61,950 nucleotides of DNA. Source: Fibrobacterota bacterium (lineage in GTDB: Bacteria > Fibrobacterota > Fibrobacteria > UBA11236). The notes beneath the pieces are model-generated. The model did not search any database, was not told where the DNA came from, and saw only the letters and a program-made list of their open reading frames with translations. The stretch spans positions 1 through 61,950 of the forward strand of contig JAQBPO010000017.1 in NCBI GenBank assembly GCA_028287465.1, given 5' to 3'. Shown piece after piece: positions 44,308-52,816 of this stretch (positions within the stretch are counted from its first letter, which is position 1; each line of letters starts with the position of its first letter). The position numbers and the translations under genes were made by a program.

Positions 44308-44337
44308 TTGACGCTGAACAACCTTCATGTTTACATT
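44308..44337 (+). promoter_or_regulatory. Promoter of TonB uptake operon
   Basis: TTGACG (44308-44313) and TACATT (44332-44337) with an 18-base spacer, laid out like the tetR promoter relative to its operator. Transcription should start near 44344. Confidence 0.6.
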
Positions 44338-44343
44338 GTTAAC
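44329..44343. promoter_or_regulatory. TetR-type operator 2
   Basis: GTTTACATTGTTAAC differs from operator 1 by one base and overlaps the -10 element in the same way, so the regulator should block the uptake operon when bound. Confidence 0.78.
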
Positions 44344-44388
44344 CTCATGGCCGGGAAGCGATTTCCCTGCCGAGAGGGACGGTTGCGC

Positions 44389-46911
44389 ATGCGGTTGGGC
44401 AGGCAAAGGGGGATGGGTCTGGCATGCGCCTGTCTTGCCGCCTTTTGCGCGTCGGCCGCGGCCAAAGGCGCCGAAACCAGGCCGGCTCCCGTCCCGGCGA
44501 CCATCCGCCTCCAGGGTAACCTGGTGGATACGGCCTTCCCCCCGCCGACCGACGTGCGGCTTGAAATCCTGGAGACCGGGGATACCCTGGGGTTCAAGGC
44601 GGGCATGCCGTTCCGGGTGGATCTTCCCCAGGATACGATCTGGAACCTTTGTTTCAGCGCGGCGGCCAGGGCCCCGATGACGGCTCCTCCGGCGGGTACT
44701 CCCGCCGATTCCGCCGCCCCGACCGGCCGGTTCGAAAAATGCTATGAGATCCAATACCGGGGCGGGGACTCCGCCTTCAGCGCCGATATCGGCGAGGGTC
44801 CCGCGGTGGTCGTCGAAGCCCCTTCGGAGCCCGCCAAGGCGGACGCGGCCGCGGCCCGGGATTCGACGGACGCGGACTCCGCTTCGGGAACCTTCAAATC
44901 CGAAGAGGCCGTGCAGCTCAAGAAGGTCCTGGTACGCGCCCAACGCGCCCCCAAGCGGTCCCTGGGCAAGTCCACGGTCTCCGCCAAGCTCATCAAACGC
45001 ATGCCCGGCCTCGCCGAAGCCGACGTTATCCGCTCCATCCAGGCTTTGCCCGGGGTGGTGGCCAGCTCGGACTTCTCCACCAAGATCTACGTGCGCGGCG
45101 GCGGATCCGATCAGAACCTGATCCTGCTGGACAAGGCCGTCGTCTACTCGCCGGTCCACTTCTTCGGCCTCTTCTCCACCTTCCTGGTGGAAGGCATAGA
45201 CGAGGTCAACTTCTACAAGGGAGGATTCCCTCCCGAATACGGCAACCGCCTCTCCTCCGTGCTCGACATCAAGTCCCGCATGGGCGGCAAGGACACGGCC
45301 GATACCGTTTTCAAGGGCTCCTCGGTCAAGATCAGCACCTTCGCCTCGCAACTCCATACGGAAGGAAGGCAGGGGCCGGTGCGGTGGCTGGTGGCCGGGC
45401 GCCGCACCTACATCGATGAGGTGCTCGGCGTGCTGCGCGACCAGGGCCTGACGGACCTCGATCTGGACTACTACTTCTACGATCTGCAGGGCAATGTGCA
45501 TTACGATATCGCCAGGGACAAGCAGGCCATGCTCTCCTGGTACAACGGCCGCGACCTCCTCGACTTCACCCCGTTCAAGGTGGAATGGGGCAATACCGTC
45601 ATCCCCTTCAATTATTCGCAAACCCTTTCCAAGGACCTGTCCCTCCAGGCCACCGCATCCTACAGCCTTTTCAGCCAGAAGTTCGAGCTGGAGAACATCT
45701 TCGAGTTCTACAACCGCATCCTCACCGCCAGCTACAAGCAGTCCTTCGAATACTCCGGCATCGACGGGCACCGCCTGACGGCGGGAGTCGATCTCAATTA
45801 CATGGAAGCCGTTTTCGCCAACAATCAGAAGATCGCCAAGGTGGAATTCCGCGACGAGACCAGATTCTTCCTGAACAGCCTTTTCCTCCAGGACAAATGG
45901 AGCACGGGCGACGCCGAGATCACCTCGGGCCTGCGGCTGACGCATTCCACCGTCCTGGACGAGCCGGGCATCGAACCGAGGGCATCCCTCAAATACAAAC
46001 TGCCCCACGGCCAATCCCTGGATTTCCATACCGGGTATTACGAGCAATACCTCAACTCCATCCAGTTCCAGGATCAGGAGAACCTGAACGAGTTCTATTA
46101 TCCCGCCAAGAAAGTCACCTACCATACCGTCAACCCGACCTCGTCCATCCTTTTCTCCGCCGGGTACGGCGCCGAGAAGGTGCGCGGGCAATGGGACCTG
46201 AGCCTGGAAGGATATTACAAGACCCTGAACCACCTGGCCGTGTTCGCCCCCAACGACGTTCCGGACTCGGTCCTGCTCAATGTGGACCGCAGCCTGGGCG
46301 ATCTGTTCAAGGAGGCGAACGGCTACAGCTACGGTTTCGAGGCGTCCCTGCGCCGCCCGGAAGGGCTCGTGTTCGGCGGCCTGAGCTATTCCAACGGGAC
46401 CTCGGTGATACGCGAGGACCTGAATCCGGAGTCCTTCTTCCCCAATTGGCACCAGCCCCACAGCTTCAAGGGCGACCTGGCGATCAACTGGCTCGGCAAG
46501 GACGGACTTTGGGGGAGCAAGCGGCGCAAGTACCTGCGCACTTCCACCCAGGTCAAGTATGCGACCGGCCTGCCGTTCACGGAATTCATCGGTTACAACA
46601 ACTCCCACCTGCTGGATCAGAACCAGGGCGAACAGGCGGGCGGGCCCAATCCCGAGTTCCGCGACAACATCAACCTGCTGCGCGGCAACCGCAACTCCGC
46701 CTTCGTGCCCGCGTATTTCCGCTGGGACGTGAAGGCCATAGACTGGGGCAGGGAGGGCAAGTGGAACTTCTCCTGGACCATCCTGAACATCACCAACCAC
46801 AAGAACATCTTCTTCTATACCTATCAGCGGCAGAAGAACCCGCCCGAGCGCGTGGAGATCACCCAATTCCCGAACTTCCCCTTCCTGGTGAACTATGAAT
46901 ACTACTTCTAG
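44389..46911 (+). CDS. TonB-dependent outer-membrane receptor
   Basis: An 840-residue receptor. ATG 44389 has GAGAGGGA nine bases upstream and opens a signal peptide (RQRGMGLACACLAAFCASAAA); ATG 44347 is possible, but starts further upstream would run over the operator. An N-terminal Ig/CarboxypepD-like segment (about 25-115) is followed by the plug domain (about 180-300): VLVRAQRAPKRSLGKSTVSA, ADVIRSIQALPGVV, IYVRGGGSDQNLILLDKAVV and GGFPPEYGNRLSSVLDIKS. The rest is a 22-strand-type barrel ending in LVNYEYYF, a proper C-terminal BAM signal. It imports a ligand across the outer membrane with energy from the TonB complex encoded downstream. Its 3' end overlaps the next gene by 17 bases. The ligand is unknown. 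Confidence 0.93.
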   Translation: MRLGRQRGMGLACACLAAFCASAAAKGAETRPAPVPATIRLQGNLVDTAFPPPTDVRLEILETGDTLGFKAGMPFRVDLPQDTIWNLCFSAAARAPMTAPPAGTPADSAAPTGRFEKCYEIQYRGGDSAFSADIGEGPAVVVEAPSEPAKADAAAARDSTDADSASGTFKSEEAVQLKKVLVRAQRAPKRSLGKSTVSAKLIKRMPGLAEADVIRSIQALPGVVASSDFSTKIYVRGGGSDQNLILLDKAVVYSPVHFFGLFSTFLVEGIDEVNFYKGGFPPEYGNRLSSVLDIKSRMGGKDTADTVFKGSSVKISTFASQLHTEGRQGPVRWLVAGRRTYIDEVLGVLRDQGLTDLDLDYYFYDLQGNVHYDIARDKQAMLSWYNGRDLLDFTPFKVEWGNTVIPFNYSQTLSKDLSLQATASYSLFSQKFELENIFEFYNRILTASYKQSFEYSGIDGHRLTAGVDLNYMEAVFANNQKIAKVEFRDETRFFLNSLFLQDKWSTGDAEITSGLRLTHSTVLDEPGIEPRASLKYKLPHGQSLDFHTGYYEQYLNSIQFQDQENLNEFYYPAKKVTYHTVNPTSSILFSAGYGAEKVRGQWDLSLEGYYKTLNHLAVFAPNDVPDSVLLNVDRSLGDLFKEANGYSYGFEASLRRPEGLVFGGLSYSNGTSVIREDLNPESFFPNWHQPHSFKGDLAINWLGKDGLWGSKRRKYLRTSTQVKYATGLPFTEFIGYNNSHLLDQNQGEQAGGPNPEFRDNINLLRGNRNSAFVPAYFRWDVKAIDWGREGKWNFSWTILNITNHKNIFFYTYQRQKNPPERVEITQFPNFPFLVNYEYYF

Positions 46912-48625
46912 GCATCGCCGCGTTCTCGCCGTCCTCGCGGGAGCGGCAACGGCATCGGCTTTGGCGCTGGCCGCGTGCATCCAGGGACCCTGGGATTATT
47001 ACCCGGAAGATCCGCCGGTCTTCCGCGGCCTCTACGTATACGGGTACGTCATCTCGGGAAGGCCGGTGCAGAACCTTTGCTTCGAGCGGATCCTGGACGT
47101 GAAGGAGGAGGCCACCCAGGCCTTCGCCTTCTACGACAGCGCGGTGGTGACCGTCACCGGCAGCTTCGGGGGCTCCGTCCGGTCCCAGACCCTGACGGCC
47201 GTGGTCGACACTCCCGATTGCTTCAAGGGCGATCCCGCCTTGCTGGTCGAGCGGGGATCGGCCTATGACCTGTCGGCGCGCATCCAATGGGACAGCGCCG
47301 GGAAGCGGGTGACCACCCTGGCCACCGCCACCGCCAAGGTGCCCGCATCCTTTTCCATCCACCGTACCGCCGCCGCCCCCAGCTTCGCCAAGACCGGCGG
47401 GATACCCAGCAACATCTTCACCCTGGAATTCCTCGCCGCCCTGCCTCCCAACGTGCGGGAAATCATGGCGAGGGAATATGGGGATACCCTGACCAAGATC
47501 CAGAAGGATACGGCCGCCCTGCGCAAGTACATCACCGCGAACGGGCCCGCCATGCAGAAGCGTCTTATCGGCCTGCTGGAAAAGGACAAGTTCACCTATA
47601 CGGAAGGCGACACGCTCTTCTACCTGAACGGCGCGCTCAACACCTTGTCCCATTACTTCAGTTCCGACCGATCGGCGGACGTGAATTCGGTGCTCATCAC
47701 CCAGCGGTTCGAACGGAACAGCGAGCGCCCGGAAACGCGTTTCGATTCCCCCGTAGGCATCAAGCCGGATTCCGGCCAATACTATTTCCCCGGGGACATC
47801 CGCCGCCTGCTCATCTACCCGGACGCCAAGGGGGACAAGGGCGCGGGCGGCCTGAGGGATTATAACCTGCTGGACAGCCTGGGAGTGGTGAACGTCTTCT
47901 TCCACACCTTGCGGAACCGCCTATACTTCTACGGATTCGAGCAGGCTTATTACGCCTACCTGTCCACCGTGACGGAGACCCAGGGCGGCGGCGGCGGGGA
48001 CGCGGATCCGCGCATCAAGCCCAAGTACAACGTGACCGGCGCCGCGGGCATTTTCGCCGGGGCAATCCCGGATTCCTTCGACGTGTTCATCAAGGTGGAC
48101 TCCCTGACCAAGGCCTATTCCCTTCCCGCCGTGCACGGCCGCTTCTGCCATAAGGACGGCTGGTTCGACAGCAAGGATTGCCGCGAATACTACCGGCCTT
48201 ATTGCTCAGAGCGGAACTGGCAGCCGGCGGACTGCCTTCAGGACGCCCTCGAGGCCTGCATGCTGGCGGACCTGAAAGGAGACACGGCCCTTAAGGCGCG
48301 TTGCACTCCGATGGCGGATTCGGCCCGCAAGGATACGGCCATGGTCAGGCGGGCGGAGAACCGCTTTTGCGTGCAGAACGATTTCCCCGCCGGCGCGGAA
48401 GTGTGCGCCGCGCCCAAGGCCCAATGCCTGGAGACCCGCGGGGTAAACGACTGCAAGCGGAACCTATGGGACTACTGCCTGGACAATGCCTGGCGGCCGG
48501 AACAATGCGGGCCCGGATTGGCCGGCTATTGCAATGACAAGCCCAGATTGTCGGAGACCCTGTGCAGGAACGCGGACGCCTGGTGCGCCGAGCCGGGGAA
48601 CGCCGGATCGCCGCTTTGCAGGTAG
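46895..48625 (+). CDS. DUF4249-like lipoprotein with Cys-rich C-terminal repeats
   Basis: A 576-residue lipoprotein, lipobox ALALAAC near residue 27. The N-terminal half starts with beta-strand features like DUF4249 proteins (PVFRGLYVYGYVISGRPVQN), which commonly follow TonB receptors in Bacteroidota. From residue 418 to the end (48146-48622) there are 16 cysteines in about 158 residues in a repeating C-x(6,7)-C-x(8,10) rhythm, with units like YCSERNWQPADC, YCLDNAWRPEQC and YCNDKPRLSETLC. No CXXCH haem site occurs. Such a tail suggests disulfide-stabilised small repeats or metal binding outside the cytoplasm. It is co-transcribed with the receptor and is likely its partner on the outer membrane. 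Confidence 0.82.
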   Translation: MNTTSRHRRVLAVLAGAATASALALAACIQGPWDYYPEDPPVFRGLYVYGYVISGRPVQNLCFERILDVKEEATQAFAFYDSAVVTVTGSFGGSVRSQTLTAVVDTPDCFKGDPALLVERGSAYDLSARIQWDSAGKRVTTLATATAKVPASFSIHRTAAAPSFAKTGGIPSNIFTLEFLAALPPNVREIMAREYGDTLTKIQKDTAALRKYITANGPAMQKRLIGLLEKDKFTYTEGDTLFYLNGALNTLSHYFSSDRSADVNSVLITQRFERNSERPETRFDSPVGIKPDSGQYYFPGDIRRLLIYPDAKGDKGAGGLRDYNLLDSLGVVNVFFHTLRNRLYFYGFEQAYYAYLSTVTETQGGGGGDADPRIKPKYNVTGAAGIFAGAIPDSFDVFIKVDSLTKAYSLPAVHGRFCHKDGWFDSKDCREYYRPYCSERNWQPADCLQDALEACMLADLKGDTALKARCTPMADSARKDTAMVRRAENRFCVQNDFPAGAEVCAAPKAQCLETRGVNDCKRNLWDYCLDNAWRPEQCGPGLAGYCNDKPRLSETLCRNADAWCAEPGNAGSPLCR

Positions 48626-48650
48626 GGAAGGATAACGGAGGATGCAAGCC

Positions 48651-49586
48651 ATGATTCATACCAAAGGACGGACGCCGCTCGCGGCGCTTTTGTTCGCGAT
48701 AGCGATCCCCCTGGCCGCCTTGGGCCAGGAAGGCGAAGGCGCGCGCCTGGATTCGGAAATACAGAAGGCGAAGGCGGAAATGGCCCAGGCCAGGAAGGAC
48801 GCCGCGAAGGCCGATGCGGAATTGCGCAAGACCGACTCCCTGCTCCGGGAAGAGTCGTCCCGCGCCGTGGCCGCGGAAGAGCGGCAGGCCAAGGATCGCG
48901 ATCGCCGCGAGAAGGAGAACGCCTCCCTCCAGGCCCGCCTCCAGGAAACCCAAGCCAAGATCAATGCGGAGCGCTCCGGGATGGGCCGCTTCCAGAACAA
49001 CCAGGACGAGATCAAGGCGCGGCAGAAGCGGTTGTCCCTGGTGCTGGCCGGATACTGCGATTCCGTGGCGGCGCGCATCGAAGCGGGCCCCCCGATGGAC
49101 CGGGAAACGCGCATCGATCGGGTGAAATCCCTGAAGAAAGACCTGGAGGCCGGATCGGCGAGCATGGAAGAAGGCTTCGCGCGACTCAACGCCGTGATCA
49201 AGGAAGAGATCAAGGGCGGGGACGAGATCGCCTTGTTCAACAAGCCCGTCACCCGCAAGAACGGGGACGTGGTGAACGCCCAGGTGCTGAAGATCGGGAA
49301 CCAATGGGTGGTTTACATGGACGATGAAGGCCAACGCTTCGGCGTGCTGGAGCGCAGGCAGACCGCGAACGGCGCCTGGGCCTGGGACTGGCGCGAGGAT
49401 CCCGGCTTCGAAGAGAAGAACCGGATCAAGGCCGCCCTGGAAGTGAAGTCGGCCAAGCGGCCCCCGCAATTGGCCCTGCTCGACCTGGGCCTGGCCACCT
49501 CGGCGCCCGCGGCTTCGGCCCCGGCGCCCTCCCCCGCGGCCGCGTCCCAACCCGTCGAAGCCGCTCCCGTGAAAGGAGGCAAGTGA
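48651..49586 (+). CDS. DUF3450-type periplasmic coiled-coil protein of TonB system
   Basis: A 311-residue exported protein. ATG 48651 is chosen over ATG 48642 because GGAGG (48637-48641) is then nine bases upstream. Signal peptide (TPLAALLFAIAIPLAALGQ) precedes a long coiled coil (about 25-125, rich in Lys, Glu, Ala), then a small beta domain (VLKIGNQWVVYMDDEGQRFG) and an Ala/Pro-rich tail. DUF3450 proteins stand first in TonB2-type energising operons and are thought to act in the periplasm with TtpC. The stop overlaps the next start by one base. Confidence 0.83.
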   Translation: MIHTKGRTPLAALLFAIAIPLAALGQEGEGARLDSEIQKAKAEMAQARKDAAKADAELRKTDSLLREESSRAVAAEERQAKDRDRREKENASLQARLQETQAKINAERSGMGRFQNNQDEIKARQKRLSLVLAGYCDSVAARIEAGPPMDRETRIDRVKSLKKDLEAGSASMEEGFARLNAVIKEEIKGGDEIALFNKPVTRKNGDVVNAQVLKIGNQWVVYMDDEGQRFGVLERRQTANGAWAWDWREDPGFEEKNRIKAALEVKSAKRPPQLALLDLGLATSAPAASAPAPSPAAASQPVEAAPVKGGK

Positions 49587-51112
49587 TGAACCGCTTAGCC
49601 ACCGCCGCTCTAGCGGCCCTGCTCGCATTGGGTTCCGCCTTCGCCAAGGACGATCCCGACGCCATCAAGCGGAAGGCGCTCGAGGACCTGCGGCGCGAAC
49701 TCGCGTCCCTGGACAACCTGAAGTCCGAAAAGCTCGAGGCCCTGGAGAAGAAGGAGGCCGAGCGCTGGGACGCGCGTTACCGCGCTTCCGCCCATGCCAA
49801 GGAAAACGACGAGAAGGCGCGATCCCTGGAAGAGAAATACGGGCGCCTGGCCTCGGATCTGACCCGGCTGGAAGAGGACCTCGTGAAGGCCAGGAACGAG
49901 GCCAAGGACAAGGCCGATGAGGCCGCGGCCGTGCAGTCCGGTTGGGACGCTTTCAACGCGACCCTCAAGCGCGCCGTGGACGGCGCCGCCGAGAACCTCT
50001 CCCTGGACGTGCCCGTGGCCCTGGAGGAGCGCACCATGCGGCTTTCGCGCGCCGGGGATCTCATGACCCCCAAGTCCGGCCCACCGGCCACCCAGGACGC
50101 CCTGACCGCCCTCCTCGACGTCTCCCTGATCCGCCTGGATCAGACCCTGCGCCAGGTCCTGGAGTCCCGCCAGGCGGTATTCTCCGGCGGCCGCCCCGCG
50201 GACGCCTGGCGCCTGCAGTTGGGCACCGTCTTCGTGGGCGAGCTCGAAAAGGGCGGCGAAGCGGGCAGCGACGGCCGAAGCGGCCGTTCAGCGGAATCGC
50301 AAATCCTCCTCCGCACCGGCAACCTCCAGGGCAAGACCTTCGTCTGGCGCGAGGACCTGGCCCAGGACTACAACCGTAAGCTCGCGACCGCCATCTCCGA
50401 GGCCGCGCAGGGCAAGGCCCAGGTCACCCTGCCCTTGGACGTGCTGCAATACAAGAGCCTTGGCTCCGGATTCGTGAAGGGGGAAGAGGTGACCTTGACC
50501 CGCAAGTTCGCGGCCTGGTTCAAGGCGGGCGGAGTCACCCTCTATCCCCTCTTCGCCGTAGGGATCCTGTCCCTGCTCATGATCCTGGAACGCCTGATCT
50601 ATTTCGCCCGCAAGAACACCAATGCCCGCGCCTTCACCGCGCGGTTCCTGCAGATGGCCGAGAACCGCCGTTGGCACGAGGCCAAGGAACTCTGCGCCAA
50701 ATCCGGCAGCGCCCTCGCCCGCACCTTGGGCGCCGTGGCCTCCCATGGGGATCAGTCCCGGGAAGCGGCGGAAAAAGCGGTGCGCGAAGCCATGCTGCGC
50801 GAGGTCCCGGCCCTCGAAAAACGGCTCCCCCTCATCGCCGCCATGGGCGCGGCCGCGCCCTTGTTGGGCCTGCTGGGAACGGTAAGCGGCCTGGTCACGC
50901 TCTTCCAGGTGCTGAACCAGCTGGGCGCCAATGATCCCAAGGTCCTGGCGGGAGGCATTTCCGAAGCCCTGATCAATACGGAGACGGGCCTGGCCATCGC
51001 CATCCCCGTGCTCCTGTTCCACGGCTTCCTGAATGAGAAGCTCGATACCATGAACGCGGCGTTGAGCAGTTCCGCCCTGGAAGTCATGAATCGAATCTGG
51101 CCCAAAGGCTAA
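49586..51112 (+). CDS. Long ExbB (TtpC-like) proton-channel protein
   Basis: A 508-residue MotA/TolQ/ExbB protein with a long periplasmic N-terminus. ATG 49586 (six bases after GGAGG) is preferred to GTG 49583. A signal peptide (LATAALAALLALGSAFA) leads to a coiled coil (27-125) and a second periplasmic segment to about 300. Membrane spans follow near 310-330 (GVTLYPLFAVGILSLLMILE), 420-445 and 465-490, with the ExbB block LIAAMGAAAPLLGLLGTVSG and GGISEALINTETGLAIAIP. Such proteins (TtpC in Vibrio) are needed for TonB2 systems, in addition to ExbB, ExbD and TonB. The gene order here is the standard one. Confidence 0.9.
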   Translation: MNRLATAALAALLALGSAFAKDDPDAIKRKALEDLRRELASLDNLKSEKLEALEKKEAERWDARYRASAHAKENDEKARSLEEKYGRLASDLTRLEEDLVKARNEAKDKADEAAAVQSGWDAFNATLKRAVDGAAENLSLDVPVALEERTMRLSRAGDLMTPKSGPPATQDALTALLDVSLIRLDQTLRQVLESRQAVFSGGRPADAWRLQLGTVFVGELEKGGEAGSDGRSGRSAESQILLRTGNLQGKTFVWREDLAQDYNRKLATAISEAAQGKAQVTLPLDVLQYKSLGSGFVKGEEVTLTRKFAAWFKAGGVTLYPLFAVGILSLLMILERLIYFARKNTNARAFTARFLQMAENRRWHEAKELCAKSGSALARTLGAVASHGDQSREAAEKAVREAMLREVPALEKRLPLIAAMGAAAPLLGLLGTVSGLVTLFQVLNQLGANDPKVLAGGISEALINTETGLAIAIPVLLFHGFLNEKLDTMNAALSSSALEVMNRIWPKG

Positions 51113-51120
51113 GGACTCCG

Positions 51121-51756
51121 ATGTTTTCAGTCATCTACGAAACCTGGCAGCAAGGCGGCTTCGTCCTCATCCCCATCCTGTTGGTGGGGTTCTGGGGATT
51201 CTGGCTCGTATTGTCCACCTACGTGGAATTGGGCGCCGGGCTGTGGCAGACGAACCTGAATCCGCTCTTCGATCGCGTCCGCGGCAGCCTGTCCAAAGGG
51301 GACGTGGAGGGCGCCAAGCGCCAGGCCGGCCGGGCCCCGCAACTCGTGGGTTACGGCCTGTCCCTGGCGATGGACAACCGCGGCCTGCCGGAAACGGAAC
51401 TCCGCAGGCTGCTCTCGGAGAAGCTCGCCTTCTCCCTCTTCAACCTGGAACGGCACCTGCCCCTGGTCCGGGTGATGGCCGGCGCCGCGCCGCTGCTGGG
51501 CCTGCTCGGGACCGTCAGCGGGCTCATCCATACCTTCCAGGTCATGACGGAATACGGGAACGGGAACGCCACGCTCCTGGCCCACGGGATTTCCGAGGCC
51601 CTGATCGCCACCCAGAGCGGCCTGCTGCTCGCCATCGTCCTCATCCTGCTGGGCCAGCGCCTGGAAGGCCGCGTGCATTGGCTCCAGAACCAGGCCGAGT
51701 ACGGCATCACCATGATGCTCAATCAGATCTATTATCCCCAGGAAGGAGGCTCCTGA
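51121..51756 (+). CDS. exbB: ExbB proton-channel protein
   Basis: A 211-residue ExbB/TolQ family inner-membrane protein with AAGGA upstream of ATG 51121. Three spans: about 12-35 (FVLIPILLVGFWGFWLVL), 115-140 and 155-180. The conserved core is VMAGAAPLLGLLGTVSGLIH and HGISEALIATQSGLLLAIV, with the Thr lining the channel. With ExbD it forms the proton-driven motor that powers TonB. Starts nine bases after the long ExbB gene and ends one base before exbD, so the subunits are made together. Confidence 0.93.
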   Translation: MFSVIYETWQQGGFVLIPILLVGFWGFWLVLSTYVELGAGLWQTNLNPLFDRVRGSLSKGDVEGAKRQAGRAPQLVGYGLSLAMDNRGLPETELRRLLSEKLAFSLFNLERHLPLVRVMAGAAPLLGLLGTVSGLIHTFQVMTEYGNGNATLLAHGISEALIATQSGLLLAIVLILLGQRLEGRVHWLQNQAEYGITMMLNQIYYPQEGGS

Positions 51757-51757
51757 C

Positions 51758-52165
51758 ATGGAACCCTTCATGATCCCGACCAAGAAACGCGGGGGCTTCG
51801 AGCTCAACGTCGTGCCCCTCATCGACGTGGTGTTCGTTCTGCTCATCTTCACCATCCTCACTTCGTCCCTGACCAAGGAGACGGGCGTGACGGTGGACAA
51901 GCCCCAGGCGCAATCCGCCGGCGAGCTGAACCGCCAGAGCATCCTGGTCGCCATCACCCGGGAAGGCACCGTGCACGTGAACGAACGCCAGGTCGATCTG
52001 GAAAGCCTCCAGGACGTACTGCACCGGATGCTGGCCGACAACGCCTTGGGCGAGGTGGTCCTGATCGCCGATCGCGAATCGAACACCGGATTGCTGGTGA
52101 GCGTCATGGACGCCTGCAATCTGGCGGGCGCGAAGAAGATCTCCGTCGCGGCGATGAGCAAGTAA
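51758..52165 (+). CDS. exbD: ExbD motor subunit
   Basis: A 135-residue ExbD/TolR protein. The single N-terminal span contains the essential Asp: FELNVVPLIDVVFVLLIFTI (Asp in LIDVVF). The periplasmic domain follows (SILVAITREGTVHVNERQVD, then VVLIADRESNTGLLVSVMDA). It works with ExbB as proton-driven motor. GGAAGGAGG precedes ATG 51758. The stop overlaps the tonB start by one base (TAATG). Confidence 0.94.
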   Translation: MEPFMIPTKKRGGFELNVVPLIDVVFVLLIFTILTSSLTKETGVTVDKPQAQSAGELNRQSILVAITREGTVHVNERQVDLESLQDVLHRMLADNALGEVVLIADRESNTGLLVSVMDACNLAGAKKISVAAMSK

Positions 52166-52806
52166 TGATCAAGCTGGCGAGGAATGCCGGGATAGGGCTG
52201 GTGGCCCTGGTGCTGAGCGCCGGGGTGACCGTCCTGATCCCGGTGCTGAACCACCTGATGAATTCGGGCGGGCACGGCAAGGCCGCTCCGCGCATCGTCG
52301 CCCAGGTCGGACTCAAGCAATTGGAGTCCGCGCGCCAGGCCGAGCAGCCCAAGCGCAAGCTGAAGCAGCCCACCCGGGCCAAGCCCATGCAGACCAACAT
52401 GAAGGCGGGCCCGCGCTTCGCCATGGATCTGGCCGTGGGGGGCCTGGAAGGCGCCGCCGCGCCCATGGACATCGTGAACCGGCCCGGAGGCGGAGGCGGC
52501 GAGGCCGCGGGGGAATCCGGGGACGTGGACGAGAAACCCGTGCCCACCATGCCGCCGCCGTTCCGCCTTCCCTCCGAGATCAAGGCGGCCGAAAAGGACG
52601 CTTATCTGGTGCTTTCCTTCTGCGTCGATCCCTCCGGAAGGCCGTACGACGTGAGAGTGGCCGAAGAGAAGCCCCAGGGCCTGGGACTGGCGGACGCGGG
52701 GCGGGAGGCCCTGCGGCAGACCGTGTTCACCCCGGCGAAGAAAGCCGGCCTGCCCGTCGCCTTCTGCGGCCTGGAACAGCCCTTCGAAGTGAAATTCGGG
52801 AACTGA
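52165..52806 (+). CDS. tonB: TonB-type energy transducer (TonB2-like)
   Basis: A 213-residue protein with one N-terminal span (about 8-29, NAGIGLVALVLSAGVTVLIP), a basic Lys/Pro/Gln linker (KRKLKQPTRAKPMQTN) and a C-terminal domain with YLVLSFCVDPSGRPYDVRVA and ALRQTVFTPAKKAGLPV, matching the TonB C-terminal fold. It is short, as TonB2 proteins are. It carries force from the ExbBD motor to outer-membrane receptors, most obviously the one encoded at the head of this operon. Confidence 0.87.
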   Translation: MIKLARNAGIGLVALVLSAGVTVLIPVLNHLMNSGGHGKAAPRIVAQVGLKQLESARQAEQPKRKLKQPTRAKPMQTNMKAGPRFAMDLAVGGLEGAAAPMDIVNRPGGGGGEAAGESGDVDEKPVPTMPPPFRLPSEIKAAEKDAYLVLSFCVDPSGRPYDVRVAEEKPQGLGLADAGREALRQTVFTPAKKAGLPVAFCGLEQPFEVKFGN

Positions 52807-52816
52807 GGTAGCGCGA

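Noticed and set aside
44179-46980. 933-codon open frame antisense to the TonB receptor
   Set aside because: It covers the tetR 3' end, an operator and the receptor; the product is Glu/Val/Gly-rich without motifs. The receptor on the plus strand is unmistakable.
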